Shown here: positions 42,142 through 49,631 of the stretch, piece after piece | Layout: every line of letters starts with the position of its first letter | Numbering within the stretch: position 1 is the stretch's first letter | From: RGIG9079 sp964567845 | Lineage (GTDB): Bacteria > Bacteroidota > Bacteroidia > Bacteroidales > Marinifilaceae | DNA: 49,631 nucleotides | Reading direction: 5' to 3' | NCBI GenBank assembly: GCA_964567845.1 | Contig: CAZMOG010000004.1 | Coordinates: 1 to 49,631 of the forward strand | Notes under the pieces: model-generated | What the model saw: the letters and a program-made list of their open reading frames with translations, nothing else | What the model was told of the DNA's origin: nothing | Databases searched by the model: none | Program-made: the position numbers and the translations under genes

Positions 42142-43858
42142 TCTTAAAAGGGGGGGAAGCTTATTGATAGGAGTTGTGTTTGCAACTCTTATTGCTCTTT
42201 TTATGGGTTGTCATGAAGAGACAAGACCTAAAAGTGTGCCCTCGACTCCTATTCAAATTAATTTTCAATCTATATTTGCCAAATCGGTTCAGGCAATAAT
42301 GGAGGCTCGTTATGATGATGCTGTAAGATTGTTTGAAGCCGTAGAGCCCTATACGCGCGATTTGGATCCCAAAGTTAAAGCTGCTTATTTGATTCAGCGG
42401 GCGCAGGCAGAAGCTATGCTCTTTAAAGGCAGAGAGGCAATTCAACATTTAACTGAGGCTGATTCAATTACCCGCCATCATGGATTGGATTCGTTACGAT
42501 GCTTAATGTACAATGCATACGGAATCATGTTGCAGAACACAGAGTCGGATAGATATGGCGCCTTGGAGTACTATGTACAAGGTATAAATTTGGCAAAGTC
42601 TATTGGTTATGACTATATGCGGGCAGTGCTATCGGCCAATGCAGCCTGGCTTTTCTTGCTCGATCGTGATATGAGCGGTTTGGTATATGCTGAATGGTGT
42701 TACAATTATGCAATTACCCATAAAGTAACAAATGCGGTATATTGTGGAGCATTAACTACTGCTCAATTCTACATTCAGCAAAAGAGATTGAGTGAGGCTG
42801 ATACAATGTTGGTTGCTGCAGAGAAGGCGGCAATAGAGAGTAATACTGCAGATTTGACAGAGTTATATATGGCTTTTGGTGATCTTCACACTGTTGCGGG
42901 AAACTATGAATTGGCTGTTAAATATTACAAAAAAGCTATTTCATATAATGATGTGGCTATGGTTGATTACACCTTTTTTGCCTATGTTCACTATGCTGAG
43001 CTTTTGGTGATGATGGGCAAGGATCGTGAGGCGATAGATGAATTGAAAAGGGGATTGCAGCGAGTAGAACATCACTATATGCAGGTTGAACGTCCAAGAG
43101 CCTATAATACCATGGCTTTTGCCTATGATAAATTAGGAAAGAGTGATAGTGCTTCGTTTTATAAGACTAAGGCGGTAGTTGAAAGTGATGTGCTGCATAG
43201 ACGCGATATTGCCAATGTAAAGAAGAATGTGATCTCTAAATATGAGCAGCAGAGTCGGTTGACAATTGCCGAAATGGAACTTAGGACAATGAAGGAGCGT
43301 CTATGGTTCTATATTGTGGCATTCCTATTTATTTTGTCGGCATTGATTGTTTCTGTTGTTTCACGTAACAGATTGGTGCGAGTGCATAAACAGTTGGTTG
43401 CCCGCGAAGTGGAGTGGAATAAGGAGAGAAGCAGGTTGGAGGAGAAGCATGGCCGTTCGGATAATGTTGATTCGCATGAAACGGAGATTGAAGATAAGGT
43501 AAGCGGTGGCGACAAGGTGCTTTTTGAACGTATAGATAAATTGATGCGTTCGGATAAATTGTATAAGGATCCGCTTTTGGGTCGCGATAAATTGGCAGAA
43601 TTGCTTCAGACAAACAGAACTTACGTTTCAAAGGCAATAAATAGTGTGCGTGGAGAGTCGGTATCGCGTTATATTGCAATATACCGTTTGGAGGCAGCAA
43701 GTAAAATGCTTTCGGATGTTGATGATAATACACCAATTAAAGATATAGCGTCAGAATTGGGCTTCACCTCGCTAAGTACTTTTTACTCTTTATTTAAAGC
43801 GAGGTACGAAATATCGCCAGATAAATTTAGGAAATATGCTCGCGAGAATAAAGTGTAG
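42134..43858 (+). CDS. TPR-containing membrane regulator with C-terminal AraC-type HTH
   Basis: A 574-residue protein. I start at the ATG overlapping lptB by 8 bases; a longer frame begins upstream inside lptB. Residues about 8-27 are hydrophobic and end in FMGC, so the N-terminus is a membrane anchor or a weak lipoprotein signal. A region of tetratricopeptide-like helices follows (about 50-370; for example YMAFGDLHTVAGNYELAVKYYKKAI), then a membrane segment (about 391-412, WFYIVAFLFILSALIVSVVS) and a charged coiled linker. An AraC-type double HTH covers about 465-574 (LAELLQTNRTYVSKAIN, then IKDIASELGFTSLSTFYSLFKA). The layout puts sensor repeats outside and the DNA-binding domain inside. 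It may control the three downstream genes that share a promoter element; this is inference. Confidence 0.85.
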   Translation: MINLKRGGSLLIGVVFATLIALFMGCHEETRPKSVPSTPIQINFQSIFAKSVQAIMEARYDDAVRLFEAVEPYTRDLDPKVKAAYLIQRAQAEAMLFKGREAIQHLTEADSITRHHGLDSLRCLMYNAYGIMLQNTESDRYGALEYYVQGINLAKSIGYDYMRAVLSANAAWLFLLDRDMSGLVYAEWCYNYAITHKVTNAVYCGALTTAQFYIQQKRLSEADTMLVAAEKAAIESNTADLTELYMAFGDLHTVAGNYELAVKYYKKAISYNDVAMVDYTFFAYVHYAELLVMMGKDREAIDELKRGLQRVEHHYMQVERPRAYNTMAFAYDKLGKSDSASFYKTKAVVESDVLHRRDIANVKKNVISKYEQQSRLTIAEMELRTMKERLWFYIVAFLFILSALIVSVVSRNRLVRVHKQLVAREVEWNKERSRLEEKHGRSDNVDSHETEIEDKVSGGDKVLFERIDKLMRSDKLYKDPLLGRDKLAELLQTNRTYVSKAINSVRGESVSRYIAIYRLEAASKMLSDVDDNTPIKDIASELGFTSLSTFYSLFKARYEISPDKFRKYARENKV

Positions 43859-43870
43859 CTTTCTACTATT

Positions 43871-43898
43871 ATTTTGACAATTGATAAATTAGGAGTTG
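43871..43898 (+). promoter_or_regulatory. Shared upstream element, copy 1
   Basis: A 28-base element starts ATTTTGACAATTG and ends GAGTTG. Closely matching copies stand at 45251-45278 (2 differences) and 46632-46659 (5 differences). Each ends in a TTG that sits 20 bases before a TTNCTTTG/TTATTTTG box, the likely -33 and -7 boxes. AraC-type factors often bind just upstream of -35/-33 boxes, as this would be. It contains two AATTG/AATTAG-like half sites about 10 bases apart. Confidence 0.75.
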
Positions 43899-43918
43899 TG
43901 ACCAACTCCTTTTTTTTC
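43891..43918 (+). terminator. Terminator of the TPR/AraC regulator gene, inside the next promoter
   Basis: Perfect stem AGGAGTTG (43891-43898) and CAACTCCT (43903-43910), loop TGAC, followed by a run of T. It starts 33 bases after the regulator stop codon. Its left arm is the last part of the shared element and its right arm and T run fill the -33 to -7 spacer of the next promoter. Confidence 0.85.
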
Positions 43919-43926
43919 TTACTTTG
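43919..43926 (+). promoter_or_regulatory. -7 box of the first TlpA-like gene
   Basis: TTACTTTG (TAnnTTTG with one change) lies 20 bases after TTG at 43896-43898 and 22 bases before the ATG. The same geometry recurs for the next two genes. Confidence 0.6.
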
Positions 43927-43948
43927 CGGAAAATTAAATATTAAAAGT

Positions 43949-45100
43949 ATGCTAAAAAAGAGTACAATTGGAATTATCGGTGCTATGTTTGCAATTGCAG
44001 CATGCAGTACAGTGCCTAAATCTTACACATTGACAGGAACTGTTAGTGGTGTAGCTGATGGAACTGTAGTTGAGATTATACCTACAGCTACGCATCAGGA
44101 TGAGAAACCTATTGCAGTATTGGAGATAAATGGGGGCGAGTTTATAGTAAAAGGTAGTGTGGAGCAGCCTACTGCTTGTTTATTACATATCGGAGATAAG
44201 GCATACCATACATTTATGCTTGAGAATTCAAACATAACAGTCAATGCCGAGATAGACGAGGAGGGATATTACACCTCAGTGATAGTTGAGGGTTCTGAAA
44301 ACGATAAGATTTTCCGTCAAAAAATGGCTTTTCGCGATACTTTGAATGAGATGCATTCGAAGTATGTCAATGATTACAGTGAGGCTGAGGCTAAGGCTGA
44401 GGCAGAAACTGACAAGAAGAAAGCTGCACAGATGAAGGCTGAGGCGTATGAGGCTCTTGTTAAAGCAGAGGGAGAGTTCTTTCATAATGTAGACGAGGTG
44501 ATGATGCGTAATTTCCGTGCAAATGGTGATGATTTCTGGGGACCTTTATTGGTGCTTCATAATCTGAACTATTTTGCAGAGGGTGATACAACTTACATAA
44601 ATTTGTTCAACTCATTCTCGGATAAGGCAAAGGAGAGTTATTATGGACAAAGGTTGAAAAGTGAGCTTTTCCCTCCTACCTTGGTAGGCAGTCCTGTGCC
44701 GGAGATGACCGGAGTTGATAAAAATGGAGTTCGGCAATCATTGAAGGAGCTTTGCAAGGGTAAAAAGTATGTGATTATTGATTTCTGGGCAAGTTGGTGT
44801 GGTCCATGCCGTAAATCAATTCCTGCATTAAAGGAGTTCTACGCTAAATATGCACCCAAAGGAGTTGAGATAGTTGGAATTTCAATTGATAAGCGTGAAG
44901 CTGATTGGAAAAAGGCTTTGGAGCAAGAGCAGTTACCATGGCCAAATATTCTTGATAACCAAGGTGTGAATTCAACCCTCTTCCTGGTGCGTGCAGTGCC
45001 AACGATGTATGTGGTAGATGAAAATGGGGTAGTTCAGAGTAATAATTTCTATGACACGGCTGAACGTGCAAAGTGGTGTGAGGTATTTGATAAGTTGTGA
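43949..45100 (+). CDS. DUF4369-thioredoxin (TlpA-like) lipoprotein, tandem copy 1
   Basis: A 383-residue lipoprotein. I start at the ATG 22 bases after the -7 box, giving a lipoprotein signal (MLKKSTIGIIGAMFAIAAC). An open frame extends upstream into the promoter and is not used. A DUF4369 domain covers about residues 25-125 (SYTLTGTVSGVADGTVVEI). A helical middle with many Ala, Glu and Lys follows (EAEAKAEAETDKKKAAQMKAEA). The TlpA-type thioredoxin domain is about 250-383 with active site C284-G-P-C287 and cis-Pro region VRAVPTMYVVDENG. It probably reduces or isomerises disulfides at the envelope. Strongly similar to the next gene, so this is a tandem duplication. Confidence 0.9.
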   Translation: MLKKSTIGIIGAMFAIAACSTVPKSYTLTGTVSGVADGTVVEIIPTATHQDEKPIAVLEINGGEFIVKGSVEQPTACLLHIGDKAYHTFMLENSNITVNAEIDEEGYYTSVIVEGSENDKIFRQKMAFRDTLNEMHSKYVNDYSEAEAKAEAETDKKKAAQMKAEAYEALVKAEGEFFHNVDEVMMRNFRANGDDFWGPLLVLHNLNYFAEGDTTYINLFNSFSDKAKESYYGQRLKSELFPPTLVGSPVPEMTGVDKNGVRQSLKELCKGKKYVIIDFWASWCGPCRKSIPALKEFYAKYAPKGVEIVGISIDKREADWKKALEQEQLPWPNILDNQGVNSTLFLVRAVPTMYVVDENGVVQSNNFYDTAERAKWCEVFDKL

Positions 45101-45122
45101 TAAGAAAAAAATGTTATTACAT

Positions 45123-45153
45123 TTGTTTGTATCGAAGATATTTGTTTACTTTG
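45123..45153 (+). promoter_or_regulatory. Promoter-like boxes of a possible short RNA
   Basis: TTG at 45123-45125 and TTACTTTG at 45146-45153 are 20 bases apart, the same geometry as the neighbouring promoters. No gene starts here; the transcript would run into the terminator at 45213-45247. Confidence 0.4.
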
Positions 45154-45155
45154 CA

Positions 45156-45247
45156 TAACGAATTGTAAAAGAGTTGTTTTCTATTATAGTTTTATTCGTT
45201 AGTATTTGAGTTGCGAGGAGCGTCGTGAGATGTCTCCTCGCTTTTTT
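45156..45247 (+). ncRNA. Possible small structured RNA (two hairpins, second a terminator)
   Basis: Transcription from the boxes above would give an RNA of about 85-90 bases. Hairpin 1 pairs TAACGAAT (45156-45163) with ATTCGTTA (45194-45201), extended by AAAA/TTTT. Hairpin 2 is the 8-base-pair terminator. No open frame of note lies inside. It could equally be the 3' untranslated part and terminator of the preceding gene. Confidence 0.3.
45213..45247 (+). terminator. Intrinsic terminator between the two TlpA-like genes
   Basis: Perfect stem GCGAGGAG (45213-45220) and CTCCTCGC (45234-45241), 13-base loop, then TTTTTT. Confidence 0.88.
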
Positions 45248-45250
45248 GTT

Positions 45251-45278
45251 ATTTTGACAATTGGCAAATTAGGAGTTG
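45251..45278 (+). promoter_or_regulatory. Shared upstream element, copy 2
   Basis: Matches copy 1 at 26 of 28 positions and ends in TTG (45276-45278), 20 bases before TTATTTTG. Here the following spacer does not form a hairpin, so the conserved GGAGTTG is not kept for a terminator. Confidence 0.75.
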
Positions 45279-45298
45279 ACGCCACTTTCTATTTTGGT

Positions 45299-45306
45299 TT
45301 ATTTTG
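45299..45306 (+). promoter_or_regulatory. -7 box of the second TlpA-like gene
   Basis: TTATTTTG, close to TAnnTTTG, is 20 bases after the TTG of the shared element and 37 bases before the ATG. Confidence 0.55.
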
Positions 45307-45343
45307 CATCTGCAAATATAAATCAAAACAAATCAATAAAATT

Positions 45344-46513
45344 ATGAGTATAATGAGTAGAATTGGAGTAACGATGATAGCGACAGTAATGGAGCTGTTT
45401 GTGTTAAGTTCGTGTACATCAGACCCAAAGTCCTATAGGATGACAGGTACAGTGACAGGAGTTTCAAATGGAGCCAAGGTTGAAATTGTTGAGTCTGCTA
45501 CATTTGCAGAGAATCAGCAGCCTATAGCGGTTACAAGTGTGGAAAATGGCTCCTTTATAGTAAAAGGTTCTGTAGAGCAACCTATACTCTGTTATATTAA
45601 TATAGATGGTAAAGGACACCATAGATTTATGCTTGAGAATGCAGATATCGATATTGAGATATCGGTAAATGAGGATGGCAAATTTAATAAGGTAAATGTG
45701 GAAGGCTCTCAATATACCGATCTATATATTAAAAAGATGTATTTCCGCGACTCTATGGATAATATTCGTAATCAGTTCGTTGCTAAATACTATGATGAAA
45801 TAGCCAAAGCCGATGCAGAGTCAGATCCGAAAGTGGCAGAGAAGATTCGCCTGGACGCTCGTGAAGCAAGGAGTGAGGCAGACAATGCATTCTATCCTGA
45901 ATTTGAAAAAGTTTTGGATAAGAACTTTAGAGCAAATGGTAATGATTTCTGGGGACCATTATTGATTTTAGCAAACAGAGCCTACTTTAGAGCGGAGGAG
46001 CCGGAGTTGCAGGAGATATTTGCATCATATTCCGAGGAGGCGAAGAGTAGCTACTACGGAAAGATATTGGAGAGGCAGATTTTCCCTCCAACATTGGTGG
46101 GTAAGGAGCTTCCGGATATGAAGGCGGTAGATAAAAACGGAGTGGAATTATCACTGAAAGAGCTTTGCAAAGGTAAAAAATATGTGGTTGTTGATTTCTG
46201 GGCCAGTTGGTGTGGTCCGTGTAGAAAATCTATTCCTGTTCTTAAGGAGTTTTATTCGAAATATGCTCCTAAGGGTGTAGAGATAATAGGAATCTCTATT
46301 GATAAGCGTGAGTCCGATTGGAAAAAGGCCTTGGAGCAAGAGCAGTTGCCTTGGCCCAATATCATGGATGTCGAGTATGTAAATGGAAAGGATTTTTACG
46401 TTAAGTCCATACCTACAATGTTGGTTGTCGATGAGAATGGAGTTGTTGTGAGCAATAAGTTCTACGACGAAGAGGAGCGTGCAAAGTGGTGCGCAGTATT
46501 TGATAACTTATAA
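45344..46513 (+). CDS. DUF4369-thioredoxin (TlpA-like) lipoprotein, tandem copy 2
   Basis: A 389-residue paralogue of the preceding protein. I start at the ATG after the promoter; a second ATG three codons later is possible. The signal ends in LFVLSSC, a lipoprotein box. The order is DUF4369 domain (about 32-130), Ala/Glu-rich helical middle, then thioredoxin domain with C290-G-P-C293 and VKSIPTMLVVDENG. The thioredoxin domain is nearly identical to copy 1 over about 115 residues (ELCKGKKYVVVDFWASWCG and so on), while the middle and the strand after NIMD/NILD differ. So selection is likely on the sensing or substrate part. It has its own copy of the shared promoter. Confidence 0.9.
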   Translation: MSIMSRIGVTMIATVMELFVLSSCTSDPKSYRMTGTVTGVSNGAKVEIVESATFAENQQPIAVTSVENGSFIVKGSVEQPILCYINIDGKGHHRFMLENADIDIEISVNEDGKFNKVNVEGSQYTDLYIKKMYFRDSMDNIRNQFVAKYYDEIAKADAESDPKVAEKIRLDAREARSEADNAFYPEFEKVLDKNFRANGNDFWGPLLILANRAYFRAEEPELQEIFASYSEEAKSSYYGKILERQIFPPTLVGKELPDMKAVDKNGVELSLKELCKGKKYVVVDFWASWCGPCRKSIPVLKEFYSKYAPKGVEIIGISIDKRESDWKKALEQEQLPWPNIMDVEYVNGKDFYVKSIPTMLVVDENGVVVSNKFYDEEERAKWCAVFDNL

Positions 46514-46558
46514 GGAGGGTAAGTGTCATACTAATATAAGGGTAGTTAAGTATGTGTG

Positions 46559-46590
46559 AATCCGAGGGCAAATAAAACAGCTCTCGGATT
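46559..46590 (+). terminator. Stem-loop after the second TlpA-like gene
   Basis: AATCCGAGGGC (46559-46569) pairs with GCTCTCGGATT (46580-46590) over 11 bases with one G-T pair and a 10-base loop. Only a weak T-rich tail follows. Probable terminator, 45 bases after the stop codon. Confidence 0.6.
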
Positions 46591-46631
46591 TGTAAATTGT
46601 TTATTTGTAGTTTATTATAGCTGGTTTTGCT

Positions 46632-46659
46632 ATTTTGGCAATTGACAAATTAAGTATTG
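46632..46659 (+). promoter_or_regulatory. Shared upstream element, copy 3
   Basis: Matches copy 1 at 23 of 28 positions (starts ATTTTGGCAATTG, ends TATTG) and again ends in TTG, 20 bases before TTTCTTTG. It stands in front of the SusC-like gene. Confidence 0.7.
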
Positions 46660-46679
46660 TGATATGGTTCGATTTATAT

Positions 46680-46687
46680 TTTCTTTG
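46680..46687 (+). promoter_or_regulatory. -7 box of the SusC-like gene
   Basis: TTTCTTTG is 20 bases after the TTG of the shared element and 31 bases before the ATG. Confidence 0.5.
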
Positions 46688-46718
46688 TGAAAAATTACGT
46701 TTTTTAACATAACCAAAA

Positions 46719-49631
46719 ATGAGTACAAAAATGAAAATGCAAAACAATTGGTTAAAGGTGCCCAAATGTCTTGTGGCGCTTTTAACTGTCATTTCTCTGA
46801 TGTGCTCCCTAAATTATGGCGCAAGCGCCCAGAGTGGAGTGCGTACAATTACCGGAGTTGTTAAAGATATCCGAGGTGAGGTTATCCCTGGAGCTTCAGT
46901 GATTGTCGTAGTAGAGAAAGATCAACCTATTAGAGGAACTGCTACCGACGAGAACGGAGCGTTCAAATTGTCAGTAACCTCAATGGATAAGGCGTTCGAG
47001 GTTTCATTCGTAGGAATGGAGACCCAGCAGGTATCAATTACATCTTCAAACAGTTATACCGTTGTTATGGACGAGGATACACAACTATTGAAGGATGTTG
47101 TTGTAACCGGAGTGTTCGAGCGTAAGGCAAACAGTTATACCGGAGCTGTTACAACAGTAACTGCCGAGGATTTGCAGTTGGTGGGTAATACAAACGTATT
47201 GCAGAGTTTGTCGGTAATCGATCCATCGTTTATGATTGTCGAGAACCTTTCTGCAGGATCAAACCCTAACGCATTGCCTGAGATTCAGATGCGTGGTCAA
47301 TCCGGATTCGACAACAATGAGCCTCTGTTTATTCTTGATGGATTTGAGACAAACTTGACGGCAATCATGGACCTTGATATGAATATGGTTCAGAGTGTTA
47401 CTTTGCTTAAGGATGCTACAGCTAAAGCAATCTATGGAGCAAAGGCAGCTAACGGAGTTGTTGTTGTTGAGACAAAGCGTCCTGAGAAGGGTAAATTGAG
47501 AGTGACATACACAGGAAGTGTTGATGTCGAGACTCCTGATTTGAATAGTTACAACTTGACAAATGCTGAGGAGAAGTTGCAGGCAGAGAAACTGGCAGGT
47601 TTCTATTCTTCAGAGAGTGTAACAACTCAGATTTCCCTTGATCAGACATATACCAAAATGCTTCAGAAGATTGAGGCGGGAGTTAATACCGATTGGATGG
47701 CTCAGCCTTTGAGAAACGGTGTCGGTCAGAAACACTCGGTATATCTTGACGGAGGTGATGGAGCAACTACATACCAGGCTAACATTGCCTACAATCAGGT
47801 TAATGGAGTAATGGATGAGTCATATCGTAAAACCATCAATGGATCGTTGGCAATTGTTTATCGTACCGATAAGTTTATGTTTAGAAACAAACTTAGCGTT
47901 GATGATAACAGAACCCAAGAGTCTCCATACGGAACATTCAGCCAATACACTCTTATGAATCCATACAATGAGTTGGAGGATGAGAACGGTCAGATGCCTG
48001 AGATGTACACAGGAATTGTTACACAATATAATCCATTGCACAATGGTAAGATTGGTTCATACGATAAGACCAACTATACAAGTGTAACTAACAATACCTA
48101 TTTGGAGTACCGTCCAATCGAGGAGTTGAGAATTACCGCTCAGTTTGGAGTAACTGTAAAGAATTCAGGCGCTGATAACTTCAAACCTGCAGCTCATACA
48201 GACTTCTTGTCGTATACAGGAGATAATCTATATCGTGCAGGTTCATATTACGATATGAACAGAAAGGATAATAGCTGGACTGCGCAGGTAGGTGTTCAAT
48301 ACTCTTTGACAAAGGATAAACACCTGTTCTTTGTTAACGGTCAAGTAAATGCAAGCCAGACAAAATATACCTATAGCACTATGAATGCCGAGGGATTCCC
48401 AAATAAGAACCTTTCTCACGTATCTTCAGCTGTTCAGTATGCTGAGAATACCACTCCGGGTGGAGGAGAGGGTATCTATCGCGATTTCGGATTCATTGCA
48501 TCTGCCAACTACTCATTTGACGAGAAGTATCTGTTTGATGCTAACTTGCGTTTGACAGGTTCTTCACAGTTTGGAGCTGATAACCGTTGGGGATTGTTCT
48601 GGTCATTGGGAGCAGGATGGAATATCCACCGCGAGAATTTCTTGAAGGAGTCAACATGGTTGCAACGCTTGAAGGTACGTTTCTCTACAGGTTATACCGG
48701 ATCACAAGGATTCAATACATACGATGCAATCGCAACCTTGAACTACAATATGACCGCACAGTACAATGGAATGTTGGGTTCATACGTGACACGCTTGGCA
48801 AACCCAAGTTTGCAGTGGCAGAAAAAGTATGACACTAATGTGGGAGTTGATTTCTCTGTATTGAATGGTATTGTTTCCGGACGTTTTGATTGGTATAAGG
48901 CAACAACCAAGGGAATGACAACCTCTATTACAACACCAGGTTCAACCGGATTCGTAAGTTATGTTGATAACTTGGGAGAGTCTGAGAATAAGGGATATGA
49001 GGCTTATGTGAATGTACGTTTGTGGCAGCAACCTCGCTCAAGAAGCTTTGTAAGTATCTACTCTTCATTGGCATCTAACAAGAATACCTTGAAGAAGATT
49101 GCCAACTCATTGAAGCAGCAGAATGATATGTCCGATGCATCAATGAATGAAACAAAGAGTGTTAACCTTGCAACTCGTTACGAGGAGGGTCAGTCTTTGA
49201 ATACAATCTGGGCTGTTAAGTCTTTGGGTATCGATCCTCAGTCAGGTAAGGAGTTGTATGTAAGACCTGATGGCTCTTTGACATACGAGTGGAATGCAGC
49301 TGACCAGGTAGCTTGTGGTATTAATCTTCCTAAGGTTTCAGGAAACTTCGGTTTGAATGCAGAGTGCCACGGAGCCGGAATCAATATGACATTTACATAT
49401 AATACCGGAGGTCAGATGTATAACAGTACATTGGTATCAAAGGTCGAGAATGCAAATGTTCGCTACAATGTTGATAAGCGAGTTTTGACAGATCGTTGGA
49501 GCAAGCCAGGCGATGAGGTTCGCTTTAAATCAATTGCCGATCAATCTGCAACACAGCCAACATCTCGTTTCGTAGAGGATTATACATTGGTAAACTTCGC
49601 CTCTTTGAGTGTTTACTATGATTTCCGTGAG
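46719..49631 (+). CDS. SusC/RagA family TonB-dependent outer-membrane receptor (cut at window end)
   Basis: An open frame of 971 codons without a stop runs off the right edge. The N-terminal signal ends ISLMCSLNYGASAQ. A carboxypeptidase-D regulatory-like domain follows at about residues 40-125 (RTITGVVKDIRGEVIPGASV...LLKDVVVTG). The plug comes next, with the family motifs EIQMRGQSGFDNNEPLFILDGFE and SVTLLKDATAKAIYGAKAANGVVVVETK. A long barrel follows. The end in view (DRWSKPGDEVRFKS, then TQPTSRFVEDYTLVNFASLSV) is the usual last part of this family, so most of the gene is here. It probably imports a nutrient with a SusD-like lipoprotein partner, expected just beyond the window. It shares its promoter element with the two TlpA-like genes. 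Confidence 0.95.
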   Translation, partial: MSTKMKMQNNWLKVPKCLVALLTVISLMCSLNYGASAQSGVRTITGVVKDIRGEVIPGASVIVVVEKDQPIRGTATDENGAFKLSVTSMDKAFEVSFVGMETQQVSITSSNSYTVVMDEDTQLLKDVVVTGVFERKANSYTGAVTTVTAEDLQLVGNTNVLQSLSVIDPSFMIVENLSAGSNPNALPEIQMRGQSGFDNNEPLFILDGFETNLTAIMDLDMNMVQSVTLLKDATAKAIYGAKAANGVVVVETKRPEKGKLRVTYTGSVDVETPDLNSYNLTNAEEKLQAEKLAGFYSSESVTTQISLDQTYTKMLQKIEAGVNTDWMAQPLRNGVGQKHSVYLDGGDGATTYQANIAYNQVNGVMDESYRKTINGSLAIVYRTDKFMFRNKLSVDDNRTQESPYGTFSQYTLMNPYNELEDENGQMPEMYTGIVTQYNPLHNGKIGSYDKTNYTSVTNNTYLEYRPIEELRITAQFGVTVKNSGADNFKPAAHTDFLSYTGDNLYRAGSYYDMNRKDNSWTAQVGVQYSLTKDKHLFFVNGQVNASQTKYTYSTMNAEGFPNKNLSHVSSAVQYAENTTPGGGEGIYRDFGFIASANYSFDEKYLFDANLRLTGSSQFGADNRWGLFWSLGAGWNIHRENFLKESTWLQRLKVRFSTGYTGSQGFNTYDAIATLNYNMTAQYNGMLGSYVTRLANPSLQWQKKYDTNVGVDFSVLNGIVSGRFDWYKATTKGMTTSITTPGSTGFVSYVDNLGESENKGYEAYVNVRLWQQPRSRSFVSIYSSLASNKNTLKKIANSLKQQNDMSDASMNETKSVNLATRYEEGQSLNTIWAVKSLGIDPQSGKELYVRPDGSLTYEWNAADQVACGINLPKVSGNFGLNAECHGAGINMTFTYNTGGQMYNSTLVSKVENANVRYNVDKRVLTDRWSKPGDEVRFKSIADQSATQPTSRFVEDYTLVNFASLSVYYDFRE

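Noticed and set aside
1..49631. tRNA, rRNA, tmRNA, CRISPR, prophage or transposase genes
   Set aside because: I looked through all gaps and saw none; gaps are short and coding genes are housekeeping or envelope functions. A covariance-model scan would be the decisive test for small RNAs.

Overview
The window looks like the chromosome of a Bacteroidales (Bacteroidota) bacterium. The evidence is a SusC/RagA-type TonB-dependent receptor, DUF4369-TlpA lipoproteins, a DUF5686 outer-membrane protein, a PASTA-containing FtsI, promoters with the Bacteroidetes -7 box TAnnTTTG and almost no Shine-Dalgarno sequences. I cannot name the genus. No tRNA, rRNA, CRISPR array or complete insertion sequence was found, and no gene-free gap exceeds about 220 bases.

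Layout. 1-1000: the end of an unrecognised, possibly frameshifted gene converging on yqeY. 1083-5183: a POTRA-less D15-type barrel protein, a CoA-transferase and a dGTPase, each with its own promoter-like box. 5363-7532 (minus): a Yip1-like membrane protein, smpB and a DUF4369-thioredoxin lipoprotein broken by one extra base in a G run. 7683-29039 (plus): a dense 20-gene run beginning with a three-repeat MraZ-type operator. It contains mraZ-rsmH-ftsL-ftsI-murE-mraY-murD-ftsW-murG-murC-ftsQ-ftsA, then two consecutive ftsZ genes, a DEAD-box helicase, engB, xseA-xseB and dacB. 29044-31403 (minus): recR and recJ. 31554-35537: lysS, gpsA and a GNAT-like protein. 35567-37759 (minus): recQ. 37902-43858: kdsD, a DUF5686 barrel protein, lptB and a TPR/AraC-type membrane regulator. 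43949-49631: two tandem TlpA-like lipoproteins and a SusC-like receptor cut by the window edge.

How the genes work together. The dcw cluster makes the peptidoglycan precursor (MurE, MurD, MurC, MraY, MurG) and the septal machine (FtsL, FtsI, FtsW, FtsQ, FtsA, FtsZ). Its most unusual part is the tandem ftsZ pair. Both copies keep the GTPase signature and the T7-loop aspartates. The first has a long charged, probably helical tail and no recognisable FtsA-binding peptide. The second has a short tail ending in a PAYKRR-type peptide. The FtsA gene just upstream is divergent in its phosphate-2 loop. This suggests a two-component Z ring.

The right end looks like a small regulon. The two TlpA-like genes and the susC-like gene are each preceded by a conserved 28-base element at the same distance from a -7 box, directly downstream of a TPR/AraC-type regulator gene. 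In the first copy the promoter spacer also forms the terminator hairpin of the regulator gene. A possible short structured RNA lies between the two TlpA-like genes.
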